This document shows positions 1-5,499 of a DNA stretch of 6,510 nucleotides, piece after piece. The DNA comes from Planctomycetia bacterium (GTDB taxonomy: Bacteria > Planctomycetota > Planctomycetia > Pirellulales > UBA1268). A model generated the notes under the pieces. That model saw nothing but the letters and a program-made list of their open reading frames with translations. It had not been told where the DNA came from and did no database searches. Both the position numbers and the translations under genes were made by a program. Each line of letters opens with the position of its first letter. Position 1 is the stretch's first letter. The stretch lies in contig RFPF01000179.1 in the NCBI GenBank assembly GCA_009926295.1, positions 1-6,510 of the forward strand, in the 5' to 3' direction.

Positions 1-1
1 G

Positions 2-607
2 ATCGTGCTCTTCGACGGCACGAACCTCGATCAGTGGGACAACGGCGGCGGATGGAGCGTGGCCGACGGCATCGCGACGGTTCGAAAGGGCGACATCCGG
101 ACGAAGCAGGGCTTCGGCGACTGCCAGCTCCACGTCGAGTTTCGCACGGCCGCCGACACCGCGGGCAAGGGGCAGCAGCGGAGCAACTCCGGCGTCTTCC
201 TCATGGACAGGTACGAGATCCAGATCCTCGACTCTTTTCAGGACGGCACCGACAATCCCGTCACCTACTTCGACGGCCAGTGCGGCGCCCTCTACAAGCA
301 GCAGCCGCCCGCCGTGAACGCCTGCCGCAGGCCGGGCGAATGGCAGACCTACGACATCCTCTTCACTCGGCCGCGGTTCCCAGCCGACGGGTCGCCCGCG
401 AAGCCCGGCCGTATCAGCGTGCTCCACAACGGTGTGGCGATCCACTCCGACACCGTGATCAAGGGAGACACGTTCTTCAACGCTCCGCCGAGCTACACGG
501 CGCACGCCGACGCCATGCCGATCCGCCTCCAGGACCACGGCAACCCGGTCCAGTTCCGCTCGATCTGGATCCGCCCCTTCGAGGCTTTGGTCCCGAAGCT
601 CAAGTGA
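2..607 (+). CDS. DUF1080 / 3-keto-disaccharide hydrolase-like protein, C-terminal part (5' end outside window)
   Basis: The frame is open from the window edge and ends at TGA 605-607, so about 201 C-terminal residues are visible. It opens with LFDGTNLDQW, the usual first strand of a DUF1080 (PF06439) domain, followed by GGWSVADGIATV. The core motif SNSGVFLMDRYEIQILDS lies at bases 182-235, then GEWQTYDI near 332-355 and the closing strands PIRLQDHGNPVQFRSIWIRP. Almost the whole domain is therefore present; only the N-terminus (probably a signal peptide or short leader) is missing. A GTG at base 5 is in frame but sits inside the first conserved strand and is not a credible start. Family knowledge: these concanavalin-like jelly-roll proteins are numerous in planctomycetes, are usually exported, and some hydrolyse 3-keto-glycosides. 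Substrate cannot be told from sequence. The next gene downstream is convergent, with the inverted repeat at 637-775 between them. Confidence 0.9.
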   Translation: MVLFDGTNLDQWDNGGGWSVADGIATVRKGDIRTKQGFGDCQLHVEFRTAADTAGKGQQRSNSGVFLMDRYEIQILDSFQDGTDNPVTYFDGQCGALYKQQPPAVNACRRPGEWQTYDILFTRPRFPADGSPAKPGRISVLHNGVAIHSDTVIKGDTFFNAPPSYTAHADAMPIRLQDHGNPVQFRSIWIRPFEALVPKLK

Positions 608-972
608 ACAATTTCGGCCATTCACAATGAGCGCCAGCTTCGGGCTCCCCGTATCCCGTCGCCGGACGTTCACTGCGCCCCTCCTGGGCTGCGTTCACCC
701 GGACTCACTCACGCTGCGCCATCCTGGCTTCGCTGGTGAGCAACGCCGGCTCCCGGGACACGGGGAGCCCGAAGCCTCCTCGACTGGAAAGGGGAAGGCG
801 GCGGAGACGGTCGGTGCGATGCGGAAGAGCCGACGGGCAGATACGCGGCTTACTCCAAGCCCACCATCACAGTTGAGAATGGACTAGCGATCGCCCTCGG
901 CGATGGAGCAGCGTACCGCCGGCTCCGACGACGTATTGGGCGAGTTGACGAAAATGGCTGAAAAGCCTGTCG
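608..972. other. Convergent intergenic gap with structured repeat and no credible gene
   Basis: This gap separates two gene ends that face each other. Its first part holds the inverted repeat at 637-775. The rest (776-972) shows no recognisable gene. An ATG frame at 627-887 (86 codons) mostly translates the two arms and head of the inverted repeat and resembles no known domain. A separate frame is open from 740 to the TGA at 959-961 but has no convincing start. A small perfect hairpin, ATCGCC-CTC-GGCGAT, sits at 890-904. It has no T-tract on either strand, so it is not an obvious terminator. Confidence 0.6.
637..775. repeat. 139-base inverted-repeat element with structured head (candidate dispersed repeat or structured RNA)
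   Basis: The left arm at 637-658 and the right arm at 754-775 are complementary at 21 of 22 positions (GCTTCGGGCTCCCCGT... against ...ACGGGGAGCCCGAAGC). The single exception is A653 against C759. After a small internal loop (659-660 / 751-753) pairing resumes: 661-665 with 746-750, a bulged A666, then 667-670 with 742-745. The head contains two related mini-hairpins: GCCC-CTCCT-GGGC at 677-689 and GCCA-TCC-TGGC at 718-728. They lie inside a direct repeat (CTGCGCC..TCCTGG at 673-688 and 714-727). The A/C mismatch becomes a U/G wobble on the minus strand, which slightly favours a minus-strand RNA. The position between convergent genes fits a REP/BIME-like element or bidirectional 3'-end structure. 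No transposase is nearby. Pairing is seen directly; function and copy number are inference. Confidence 0.75.
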
Positions 973-1218
973 CTACTTCATGAGCATGGCTCGGATCGCT
1001 TCAAGCTCCACCGCGGTGTCGTTGTCGGCGCGGTCGAGCTTGCCGGCCTTCGCGAACCAGTAACGGGCGTTGCCGCGGTCGCCCTCGATCGCGTGCAGCA
1101 CGGCATGGATCCAGCAGGCGTTCACGTCGGACTCGTCGCGTTGCACGATCCCGTGCGCCTCCTCCCAGCGGCCGGCCTCGGCCGCGTCGAGGGCCGCGAG
1201 GAGATCGGCCTTCGTCAC
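973..1218 (-). CDS. Small conserved hypothetical protein (81 aa, WxxAH...WxHAxLH...EGDxGNAxYW type)
   Basis: The protein has 81 residues, starting at GTG (1216-1218) and ending at TAG (973-975). The start was chosen because the GTG overlaps the TGA of the upstream gene as GTGA, the classic arrangement for translational coupling, and because the conserved part begins soon after it. Visible pattern: AAEAGRWEEAHGIVQ (about residues 12-25), then ACWIHAVLHAIEGDRGNARYWFAKAG (34-59), then a charged helix to the end. It appears entirely alpha-helical, like a pair of TPR-type helical hairpins, without signal peptide or membrane segment, so it is probably cytosolic. Small proteins with this W-AH / WIHA-LH / EGD-NA-YW pattern are known from several bacterial groups, but I know of no established function. 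An in-frame extension upstream to base 1677 would lie antisense or out of frame inside the neighbouring gene and is rejected. Confidence 0.8.
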   Translation of the reverse strand: MTKADLLAALDAAEAGRWEEAHGIVQRDESDVNACWIHAVLHAIEGDRGNARYWFAKAGKLDRADNDTAVELEAIRAMLMK

Positions 1219-3125
1219 GGCGCGAGTGCCGCCAGGGTGGGCCCCGAGGCGGGGACGGCCGGATCCTTCTTCCGCCAGCCGGCGGCCACCCATCCATCCT
1301 TGCGGGCGACAAGCTGCTCCATCGGGAGCGGCCCGGCGGCCTCCAGCTGCCCAGGCATCTTGAGCGGCTCGACGTCCACCACCTCCTTGAACACCTTGCC
1401 GAACCGCTTCTGGAGGATCCGCCGCAAGGACGTCTCCGCCACGGTCAGCTTTTCGCCCCCGCCGGGCACGAATCCAGGGGGGTAGATCTGCACGTCGCCG
1501 TCGCGGACGAGTCGGATTTTTCCATCCGCCGGCTCGATCCGATAGGCGGCCCAGATGTCCATCGCGGGAAACTCGCGTTCGCCGGAGGTGAACTTCGTGC
1601 CGCGCACCGTGACTTTCACACGGCCGTCGTCGGCGTCGAGTTCCACCGGCTTCTGCTTCGCGAATGTGATCGACCACGGCGGCTGGTCGGTTTCGTTGCC
1701 GAGGGCCTCGGGCAGGGCCACGTTGTTCTTCCTGATCTGCTCCTCGACGAACTCCTGCGTGATCGTGCGACCACCGAGCGTGATCTCGGCCGTGTTGTTG
1801 ACGAGCGTCTCGTGGACCCGTGCGGCCATCACTGCATCGGGATCGACGGCGGGCGGCGGCGTGAAGGCCGCGATCTGGTCGGACAGGGACTTGCGGGCGA
1901 CGACGGAGAGTGTCGCGTCGGTCGTGTTCAGGTGCAGCATCTCCGGATACCAGCCCCGCTCCATGAGGGGCCGGCGAAACCTCGACTGGTAGTCCGACTG
2001 GGCCTTCGCGATCGCCCCGGCGGTCTGCGTGTCGAACTGGTGTCGCACCCGCTCGCGGGCCTTTCGCTCCGAGATCGCCTCGGCCTGGGGACGCATCTCG
2101 GAAATCTTGCGTGTGGCCATCTTCCGGATGAAGTTTTTCCCGAAGCGACTGTTCACCCCGATGCCGGCGGTTTGCGTGGAGGTGGACGCGCGGGCCTCCA
2201 CGGGCAGCGCCGTCACCCGTTCATCGTCGATCACGATTCGCTTGCGCGCGTCGACCTTCGTGGTGCCGAGGGTGTGCACCGTGACGGGGCCCTTCGAGCC
2301 CCGCGTGTCGGAGTGGTTGGTGGCGTCGAGCGCGATGTCGACGATCGCCCGATCGAGCGCCGGCACGAAGTCGAGCAGCACGAATCCCTGCGTGTGCCCG
2401 GTGCCGCGGACGCGCGTGCCGAGCACCGTGTCGTTGATGGGCGAATGCTCGTCGACCACGCGATTCACCGCCGACCCGAGCAGGCTTTCATCGACGTCGA
2501 GATAGAGATTTGGGCGGTCGACGGCGTTGCGCACGCGGGCTACGGTCGCAGCCGCCTGGCCGGAGTCGACGAGTTTGGCAAGGAGCGGGCCGACGGGCTC
2601 GAGGGCCTCCGTGGTGCCGGCCGCGGCACCGGCCGCCACCGCGGCGGCCAGCTTGTCGAGACGCTGCGCGTAGGTGGCAGCGGCGTCGGGACTCTTCGCG
2701 GCCTCGGCCGCCTCGGCGTAGGCCGCGACGGCCCGACGCACGGCTGCGAACTGGTGCATTTCGAGGCCGTTTTCTCCGGCGTCGAGCAGTTTCTGCAGCC
2801 GGCGAAGCGTGGCCGGATCGGCGGCCATACCGCCGGCTGCCTGGGCCTGAAGGGCCGTCCAGTCGAGATAGTTTTTCCAGTCGGCACCGCTCGGGCTCCG
2901 GGCCAGGAGGGTCTCGAGCGGACCGAGGGCCGCCCGGAGTTTCGCCGCCGCGGCGGCCAGAGCCGCTTCCGATACCGGCCGGAACGACTCGGTCTTTTCC
3001 AGCGGGGTGCCCGCAAAAGTCGCCAGATCGCCGGCGGAGACGCCCCGGCCGACGGCGGCCGCGACCATGCCGCCAAGAATGATCCAAGGCGACGGGCAGA
3101 TGCGGCTGGAACGAGGCGTAGTCAT
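1215..3125 (-). CDS. Large exported protein of unknown function, planctomycete-type (636 aa)
   Basis: Start ATG is at 3123-3125 and stop TGA at 1215-1217. The start is favoured by an N-terminal signal peptide: basic and polar residues 1-13, a hydrophobic core WIILGGMVAAAVG (14-26), and a likely cleavage after VSA (residue 31). The Shine-Dalgarno is weak. The same frame stays open for another 250 codons upstream, but that stretch crosses the spacer and runs antisense to the CAP-like gene, so it is not coding. Regions: residues 50-200 are Ala-rich and probably helical; 205-320 look beta-rich (NLYLDVDESLLGSAVNR, DTVLGTRVRGTG, GPVTVHTLGTTKV); 325-390 are strongly basic and helical; 395-560 are again beta-rich, with DIWAAYRIEPADGKIRLVRD at 523-542. 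No catalytic motif, lipobox, cysteine cluster or anchor was recognised; the only cysteine is in the signal peptide. It is probably periplasmic or envelope-associated. No function is assigned. Confidence 0.85.
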   Translation of the reverse strand: MTTPRSSRICPSPWIILGGMVAAAVGRGVSAGDLATFAGTPLEKTESFRPVSEAALAAAAAKLRAALGPLETLLARSPSGADWKNYLDWTALQAQAAGGMAADPATLRRLQKLLDAGENGLEMHQFAAVRRAVAAYAEAAEAAKSPDAAATYAQRLDKLAAAVAAGAAAGTTEALEPVGPLLAKLVDSGQAAATVARVRNAVDRPNLYLDVDESLLGSAVNRVVDEHSPINDTVLGTRVRGTGHTQGFVLLDFVPALDRAIVDIALDATNHSDTRGSKGPVTVHTLGTTKVDARKRIVIDDERVTALPVEARASTSTQTAGIGVNSRFGKNFIRKMATRKISEMRPQAEAISERKARERVRHQFDTQTAGAIAKAQSDYQSRFRRPLMERGWYPEMLHLNTTDATLSVVARKSLSDQIAAFTPPPAVDPDAVMAARVHETLVNNTAEITLGGRTITQEFVEEQIRKNNVALPEALGNETDQPPWSITFAKQKPVELDADDGRVKVTVRGTKFTSGEREFPAMDIWAAYRIEPADGKIRLVRDGDVQIYPPGFVPGGGEKLTVAETSLRRILQKRFGKVFKEVVDVEPLKMPGQLEAAGPLPMEQLVARKDGWVAAGWRKKDPAVPASGPTLAALAP

Positions 3126-3452
3126 TAAATTTGCCTGCGAGGTGAGGCCCTGGGGGCGGGCCGGGAGAAGCGTCCGAACGTGGCCCGGGAGTCTAGCCCG
3201 ATGGCGGCGGTTTCCTCCACAGGAACTTCCTCGACATCTCGTTCCCCCCTTTTGCCGGCGATTATTCAAATTTTCGACCCGTTCGCGCGCAACTACTTGC
3301 ACACGGGAGACTTCCGCCAAACCTCCCAGGCCATAAGTCGAGCAAACCCAACCCCGACAGCGGGCTTTCTGCAGCCACCCCTTCTTGCCAACTGGGGACG
3401 CGAACGCCACAACGCATCGATCGCTCGCCACCCCATGGAAAAGGGACCGTTC
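3126..3452. promoter_or_regulatory. Divergent spacer between two exported-protein genes, expected to hold both promoters
   Basis: This 327-base gap lies between the start of the minus-strand exported protein and the start of the plus-strand CAP-like protein, so both promoters should be here. It is clearly less GC-rich in places: ATTATTCAAATTTT at 3261-3274 has 13 of 14 A/T bases, and there is a second A/T patch at 3124-3133 next to the minus-strand start. On the minus strand the first patch reads AATAAT (3266-3261), close to a -10 hexamer, but no matching -35 sits at normal spacing. An odd palindrome, AGGAA-C-TTCCT, lies at 3221-3231. No confident promoter or operator can be named. Confidence 0.4.
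3438..3446 (+). promoter_or_regulatory. Ribosome binding site deciding the start of the CAP-like gene
   Basis: The purine-rich run GAAAAGGGA ends 6 bases before the ATG at 3453. This favours ATG 3453 (or the adjacent in-frame ATG 3456) over the in-frame ATG at 3435, which has no such site and would overlap it. Confidence 0.6.
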
Positions 3453-4367
3453 ATGATGTCGCAGATGTCTCACCCAGTCCGCACGCTCTACGGAGCCTGC
3501 CTGTTCGCCGGGATCGTCGCCGCGATCATCCTCGAACTCTGCACCGCCGAGGCAGCCGGCGCCACCCCCGCCCCGCCGTCGACCGGCGCGGTGCGAACGC
3601 CGGTCGTCCGACGCATCGACGACTACGCCGCCGCCGCCGAGGCGGCACGCGCCGAAGGGGCATTCCTCCTCGTCTCGGTCGAGCCCGCGACGAACCGCGA
3701 AGACGACCCGGCAGGAGTCCGTCTCGAGAGGCCCGACGTGCAGGACCGCTTTGCCACGAGCGGCCGCCAGTGGGTGATCTGCCGCCTCGGCATGGACTCG
3801 GGCGGAGCAGCGCTCGCGGGCGACCAGAGCCTGGTGGAGATGCGCCGCGGACCGGGCGTGTTCGTCGTCGACCATTCTCCGGGCCCCTACACGGGCCGCA
3901 TCGTGTCGATCCTGCCGCGATCAGCCGGCAAGTACTACTCGTTCAGCCCCGCGCACATCGACGAACTCGCCTCGCTCCCGTCGGCATCGCTGACACAGAG
4001 ATCACTGATCCTCGCCGTGCGCATCCATCCGGAGCATCCGCAGAGCACCTCCGGCACCTGCGATCCATCGCTCTGCGCCGAGGCGGAGGCGCACTCCGAC
4101 CACCAGGCCCGGATTCGCCGGCAAGGTCACCACGGCTGGGAGACGCGTTCCCAGCGGATCGCCGCCGGCCGCGGTGGAGCGGCGGAGGTGTGCGCGGAAA
4201 GCTGGGAAAACCAGGATCTTCTCGACTCGTGCGTCGACTGCGTGGCGAGCTGGCGGCAGTCGCCGGGCCACTGGAATGCCGTGCGAGGCCCGCAGGCAGC
4301 ATACGGCTACGACATCCGCCGTGGCTCCAACGGCATCTGGTACGCAACCGGCATTTTCATCAAGTAG
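3453..4367 (+). CDS. Exported CAP-superfamily-like protein (304 aa)
   Basis: A signal peptide is clear: hydrophobic core ACLFAGIVAAIILEL at 15-29, with likely cleavage around AEA-AG near residue 35. Residues 55-175 form a first domain (DDYAAAAEAARAEGAFLLVSVEP, RQWVICRL, GPGVFVVDHSPGPYTGRIV). It is vaguely thioredoxin-like in outline but has no CxxC. After the linker LTQRSLILAVRIHPEHPQST (180-199) comes a C-terminal domain with the layout of a CAP/SCP domain: HSDHQARI, GHHGWETRSQRI (His226/227), EVCAESW (Glu246/249), VASWRQSPGHWNAV (His273), and the closing YGYDIRRGSNGIWYATGIF. Cysteines 203, 208, 247, 260 and 263 could form disulfides after export. Proteins of this shape are common in planctomycetes; the role of bacterial CAP domains is mostly unknown. 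The gene stands alone, convergent with the PII gene 8 bases away. The CAP assignment rests on motif order and was not tested by a profile search. Confidence 0.8.
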   Translation: MMSQMSHPVRTLYGACLFAGIVAAIILELCTAEAAGATPAPPSTGAVRTPVVRRIDDYAAAAEAARAEGAFLLVSVEPATNREDDPAGVRLERPDVQDRFATSGRQWVICRLGMDSGGAALAGDQSLVEMRRGPGVFVVDHSPGPYTGRIVSILPRSAGKYYSFSPAHIDELASLPSASLTQRSLILAVRIHPEHPQSTSGTCDPSLCAEAEAHSDHQARIRRQGHHGWETRSQRIAAGRGGAAEVCAESWENQDLLDSCVDCVASWRQSPGHWNAVRGPQAAYGYDIRRGSNGIWYATGIFIK

Positions 4368-4375
4368 GTCGGACA

Positions 4376-4678
4376 CTACACCGCGGTCGTCGCGGGCAGC
4401 ACGAAGATCTTGCCGTCCCCCATCCGGCCTGTGCGGGCCACGCTCACGATCCGCTCCACGACCTCGTCGGCACGGGCGTCATCCACCCACACCTGGATCT
4501 CGACCTTCGGCAGAAAGGCGAGCGAGTACTCGCTGTCACCGTACTGGTCGAGGTAGCTCTTCTGCCGACCGAATCCCTTCACCTCGCGGACGGTGCACGC
4601 CTCGAGCGGGGCGAACTTCAGGGCGTCGAGCACCCGCTCCGCCACGAACGGCTTCACGATGGCGACGACTTCTTTCAT
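4376..4678 (-). CDS. Short PII-family signalling protein (100 aa)
   Basis: The sequence aligns without gaps to E. coli GlnB from memory. MKEVVAIVKPF is strand beta-1; VKGFGRQK at 33-40 carries Gln39; the T-loop has Tyr46 and Tyr51, the latter equivalent to the uridylylated tyrosine; FLPKVEI places Lys58; TGRMGDGKIFV at 83-93 is the nucleotide-binding loop with Lys90. PII trimers bind ATP/ADP and 2-oxoglutarate and control partner proteins by T-loop contact. This copy stops at residue 100, just before the positions of Arg101 and Arg103 that contact ATP phosphates in classical PII, so it is an atypical member. ATG 4678 was chosen because the family begins there. A TTG at 4753 is in frame, overlaps the ferredoxin stop as TTGA and would add 25 unconserved residues. 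Neither start has a clear Shine-Dalgarno. The gene follows the ferredoxin gene by 71 bases and is probably co-transcribed. Confidence 0.9.
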   Translation of the reverse strand: MKEVVAIVKPFVAERVLDALKFAPLEACTVREVKGFGRQKSYLDQYGDSEYSLAFLPKVEIQVWVDDARADEVVERIVSVARTGRMGDGKIFVLPATTAV

Positions 4679-4749
4679 GACCGAGGCGTTGCCTGACCAA
4701 TGGTCCGTGCCATCGAAGCCGATCACACCGCGTGGGCGGCCCTGGTCCG

Positions 4750-5097
4750 TCAACTGAAAAAGTTTTCGCCGTAGAGGTTCATGGCAGGGCAGGTCGTGAC
4801 GCTGATGTCACCCTTGACCTTCGTCTGGCAGGCCAGCCGCATGGTGTCCTCGTTGCCGATGTAGGCGAGCGACACGCCGAGCCTCGCCGCCTCGAGGATC
4901 CCCTTCTTGCTCGTGTTTTCCATCCCCTTCGTGATCAGCACCCGACAGGAACCGCAGGTGCCGAACCCGTGGCAGTTGGCCACCTTGTGGATGCCGGGAT
5001 AGAGGGCCACGCCGGCCCGCAGGGCCTCCTTCCGCAGGTTGGCCCCCTCGGGGACCTGGATTTCCTTCTTTTCGTTCGTGAACGTGATCGTGGGCAT
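4750..5097 (-). CDS. [2Fe-2S] plant/adrenodoxin-fold ferredoxin (115 aa)
   Basis: This is a soluble one-electron carrier with the beta-grasp [2Fe-2S] fold. The N-terminal strands ITFTNEKKEIQVPEGANLR lead into EALRAGVALYP. The cluster ligands are visible as Cys42, Cys48 and Cys51 in NCHGFGTCGSC, with Cys90 in RLACQT, giving the spacing CX5CX2C...C. A further cysteine at 103 lies in the C-terminal tail and is not a usual ligand. The protein ends MNLYGENFFS. Start ATG 5095-5097 was chosen because MPTITFT begins the first strand; GAGAG lies about 6 bases upstream. Longer in-frame extensions would run into the divergent promoter spacer. The downstream PII gene suggests a shared transcript. The redox partner is not in the window. 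Similar ferredoxins occur in cyanobacteria and many other bacteria. Confidence 0.93.
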   Translation of the reverse strand: MPTITFTNEKKEIQVPEGANLRKEALRAGVALYPGIHKVANCHGFGTCGSCRVLITKGMENTSKKGILEAARLGVSLAYIGNEDTMRLACQTKVKGDISVTTCPAMNLYGENFFS

Positions 5098-5183
5098 CGG
5101 TTTCTCTCGATGGGACTGGGGCCGCTGTCCGATACTGTAGCCAGCCCGGGAAAGGCCTTCCACTGGAGCGGAGACACTCGGCC
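5098..5183. promoter_or_regulatory. Short divergent spacer with promoters for ferredoxin-PII and the 86-aa gene
   Basis: These 86 bases separate two divergent starts. Toward the plus-strand gene there is a doubled GGAG (5165-5168 and 5170-5173), the second 10 bases before ATG 5184. This is a good ribosome binding site and fixes that start. GATACT at 5131-5136 could be a -10 element, but no -35 match was found at normal spacing. Promoters are inferred from layout only. Confidence 0.4.
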
Positions 5184-5444
5184 ATGGCGGAACTCACGAA
5201 ATACCAGCAGTCGATCGTCAAAAACTACTACGAGAACCTCGACACCGCCCTCCTCCAGCGGCTGGGTGAGCAGGTGACCGATCTGTACCTCGCCGAGGGC
5301 AAGAAGCGGGCCAAGCTCTGGGAGACGATCGAGAAGTCGCTCGCCAAACTCGGGGTGCCGCCGACCCGGATCGCGCACGTCGTGAAGTCCGACGACGCCC
5401 GCCAACTCGCCACGCTCTTGCAGGAGCTTTTGGCGAAGGATTGA
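5184..5444 (+). CDS. Conserved hypothetical protein, 86 aa, helical
   Basis: The protein begins MAELTKYQQSIVKNYYENLD and continues QRLGEQVTDLYLAEGKKRAKLWETIEKSL (25-53), a loop GVPPTRIAHVVKSDD (57-71), and a final helix to the C-terminus. The pattern QxxIVKxYYxN ... LQRLxExVTxLYLAEGKKRAKxW ... VPxxRIxHVxxxDD is one I associate with a small conserved hypothetical family in planctomycetes and other bacteria. No function is known to me. It is highly charged, all helical in appearance, and lacks cysteines, signal peptide or membrane segment, so it is likely cytosolic and perhaps a binding or regulatory protein. The start is supported by a doubled GGAG upstream. It is divergent from the ferredoxin gene and lies 55 bases before thyX on the same strand, so it may share the thyX transcript. 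Confidence 0.85.
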   Translation: MAELTKYQQSIVKNYYENLDTALLQRLGEQVTDLYLAEGKKRAKLWETIEKSLAKLGVPPTRIAHVVKSDDARQLATLLQELLAKD

Positions 5445-5473
5445 CCGCCGGTTCCCGGTGCCCCATCCTGTGC

Positions 5474-5492
5474 GGTTCCGCTTCCCGGAACC
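5474..5492 (+). promoter_or_regulatory. Hairpin just upstream of the thyX start
   Basis: GGTTCCG (5474-5480) and CGGAACC (5486-5492) form a perfect 7-bp stem with a 5-base loop, ending 7 bases before ATG 5500. The right arm contains GGAA, the only Shine-Dalgarno-like sequence for thyX, so pairing would mask it. A second GGTTCC at 5450-5455 could compete for the same right arm. No T-tract follows, so it is not a normal terminator. The regulatory role is inferred. Confidence 0.4.
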
Positions 5493-5499
5493 CCATGCG

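Noticed and set aside
627..887. ATG-started 86-codon frame on the plus strand
   Set aside because: More than half of it is the inverted repeat (637-775) read as protein. It has no ribosome site of note and no recognisable domain.
890..904. Perfect hairpin ATCGCC-CTC-GGCGAT as terminator
   Set aside because: Only 6 bp with a 3-base loop and no T-tract on either strand; probably chance in GC-rich DNA.
1812..3128. 438-codon plus-strand frame
   Set aside because: Antisense to the 636-aa exported protein; long open antisense frames are expected from GC-rich codon use, and the translation is low-complexity Gly/Arg/Asp with no domain.
3193..3237. Minus-strand 14-codon mini-frame (MSRKFLWRKPPPSG) with a G-rich site upstream, 67 bases before the exported protein gene
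   Set aside because: It could be a leader peptide, but at this length chance is likely and no attenuator-like hairpins follow it.
3261..3274. A/T-rich patch as a sigma-70 promoter for the minus-strand gene
   Set aside because: AATAAT on the minus strand resembles a -10, but the nearest TTGCGC lies about 20 bases away rather than 16-18, so no promoter is called.
3126..3875. In-frame 250-codon N-terminal extension of the 636-aa exported protein
   Set aside because: It crosses the divergent spacer and runs antisense to the signal peptide and first domain of the CAP-like gene. Composition is arbitrary, and a good signal peptide begins at ATG 3125.
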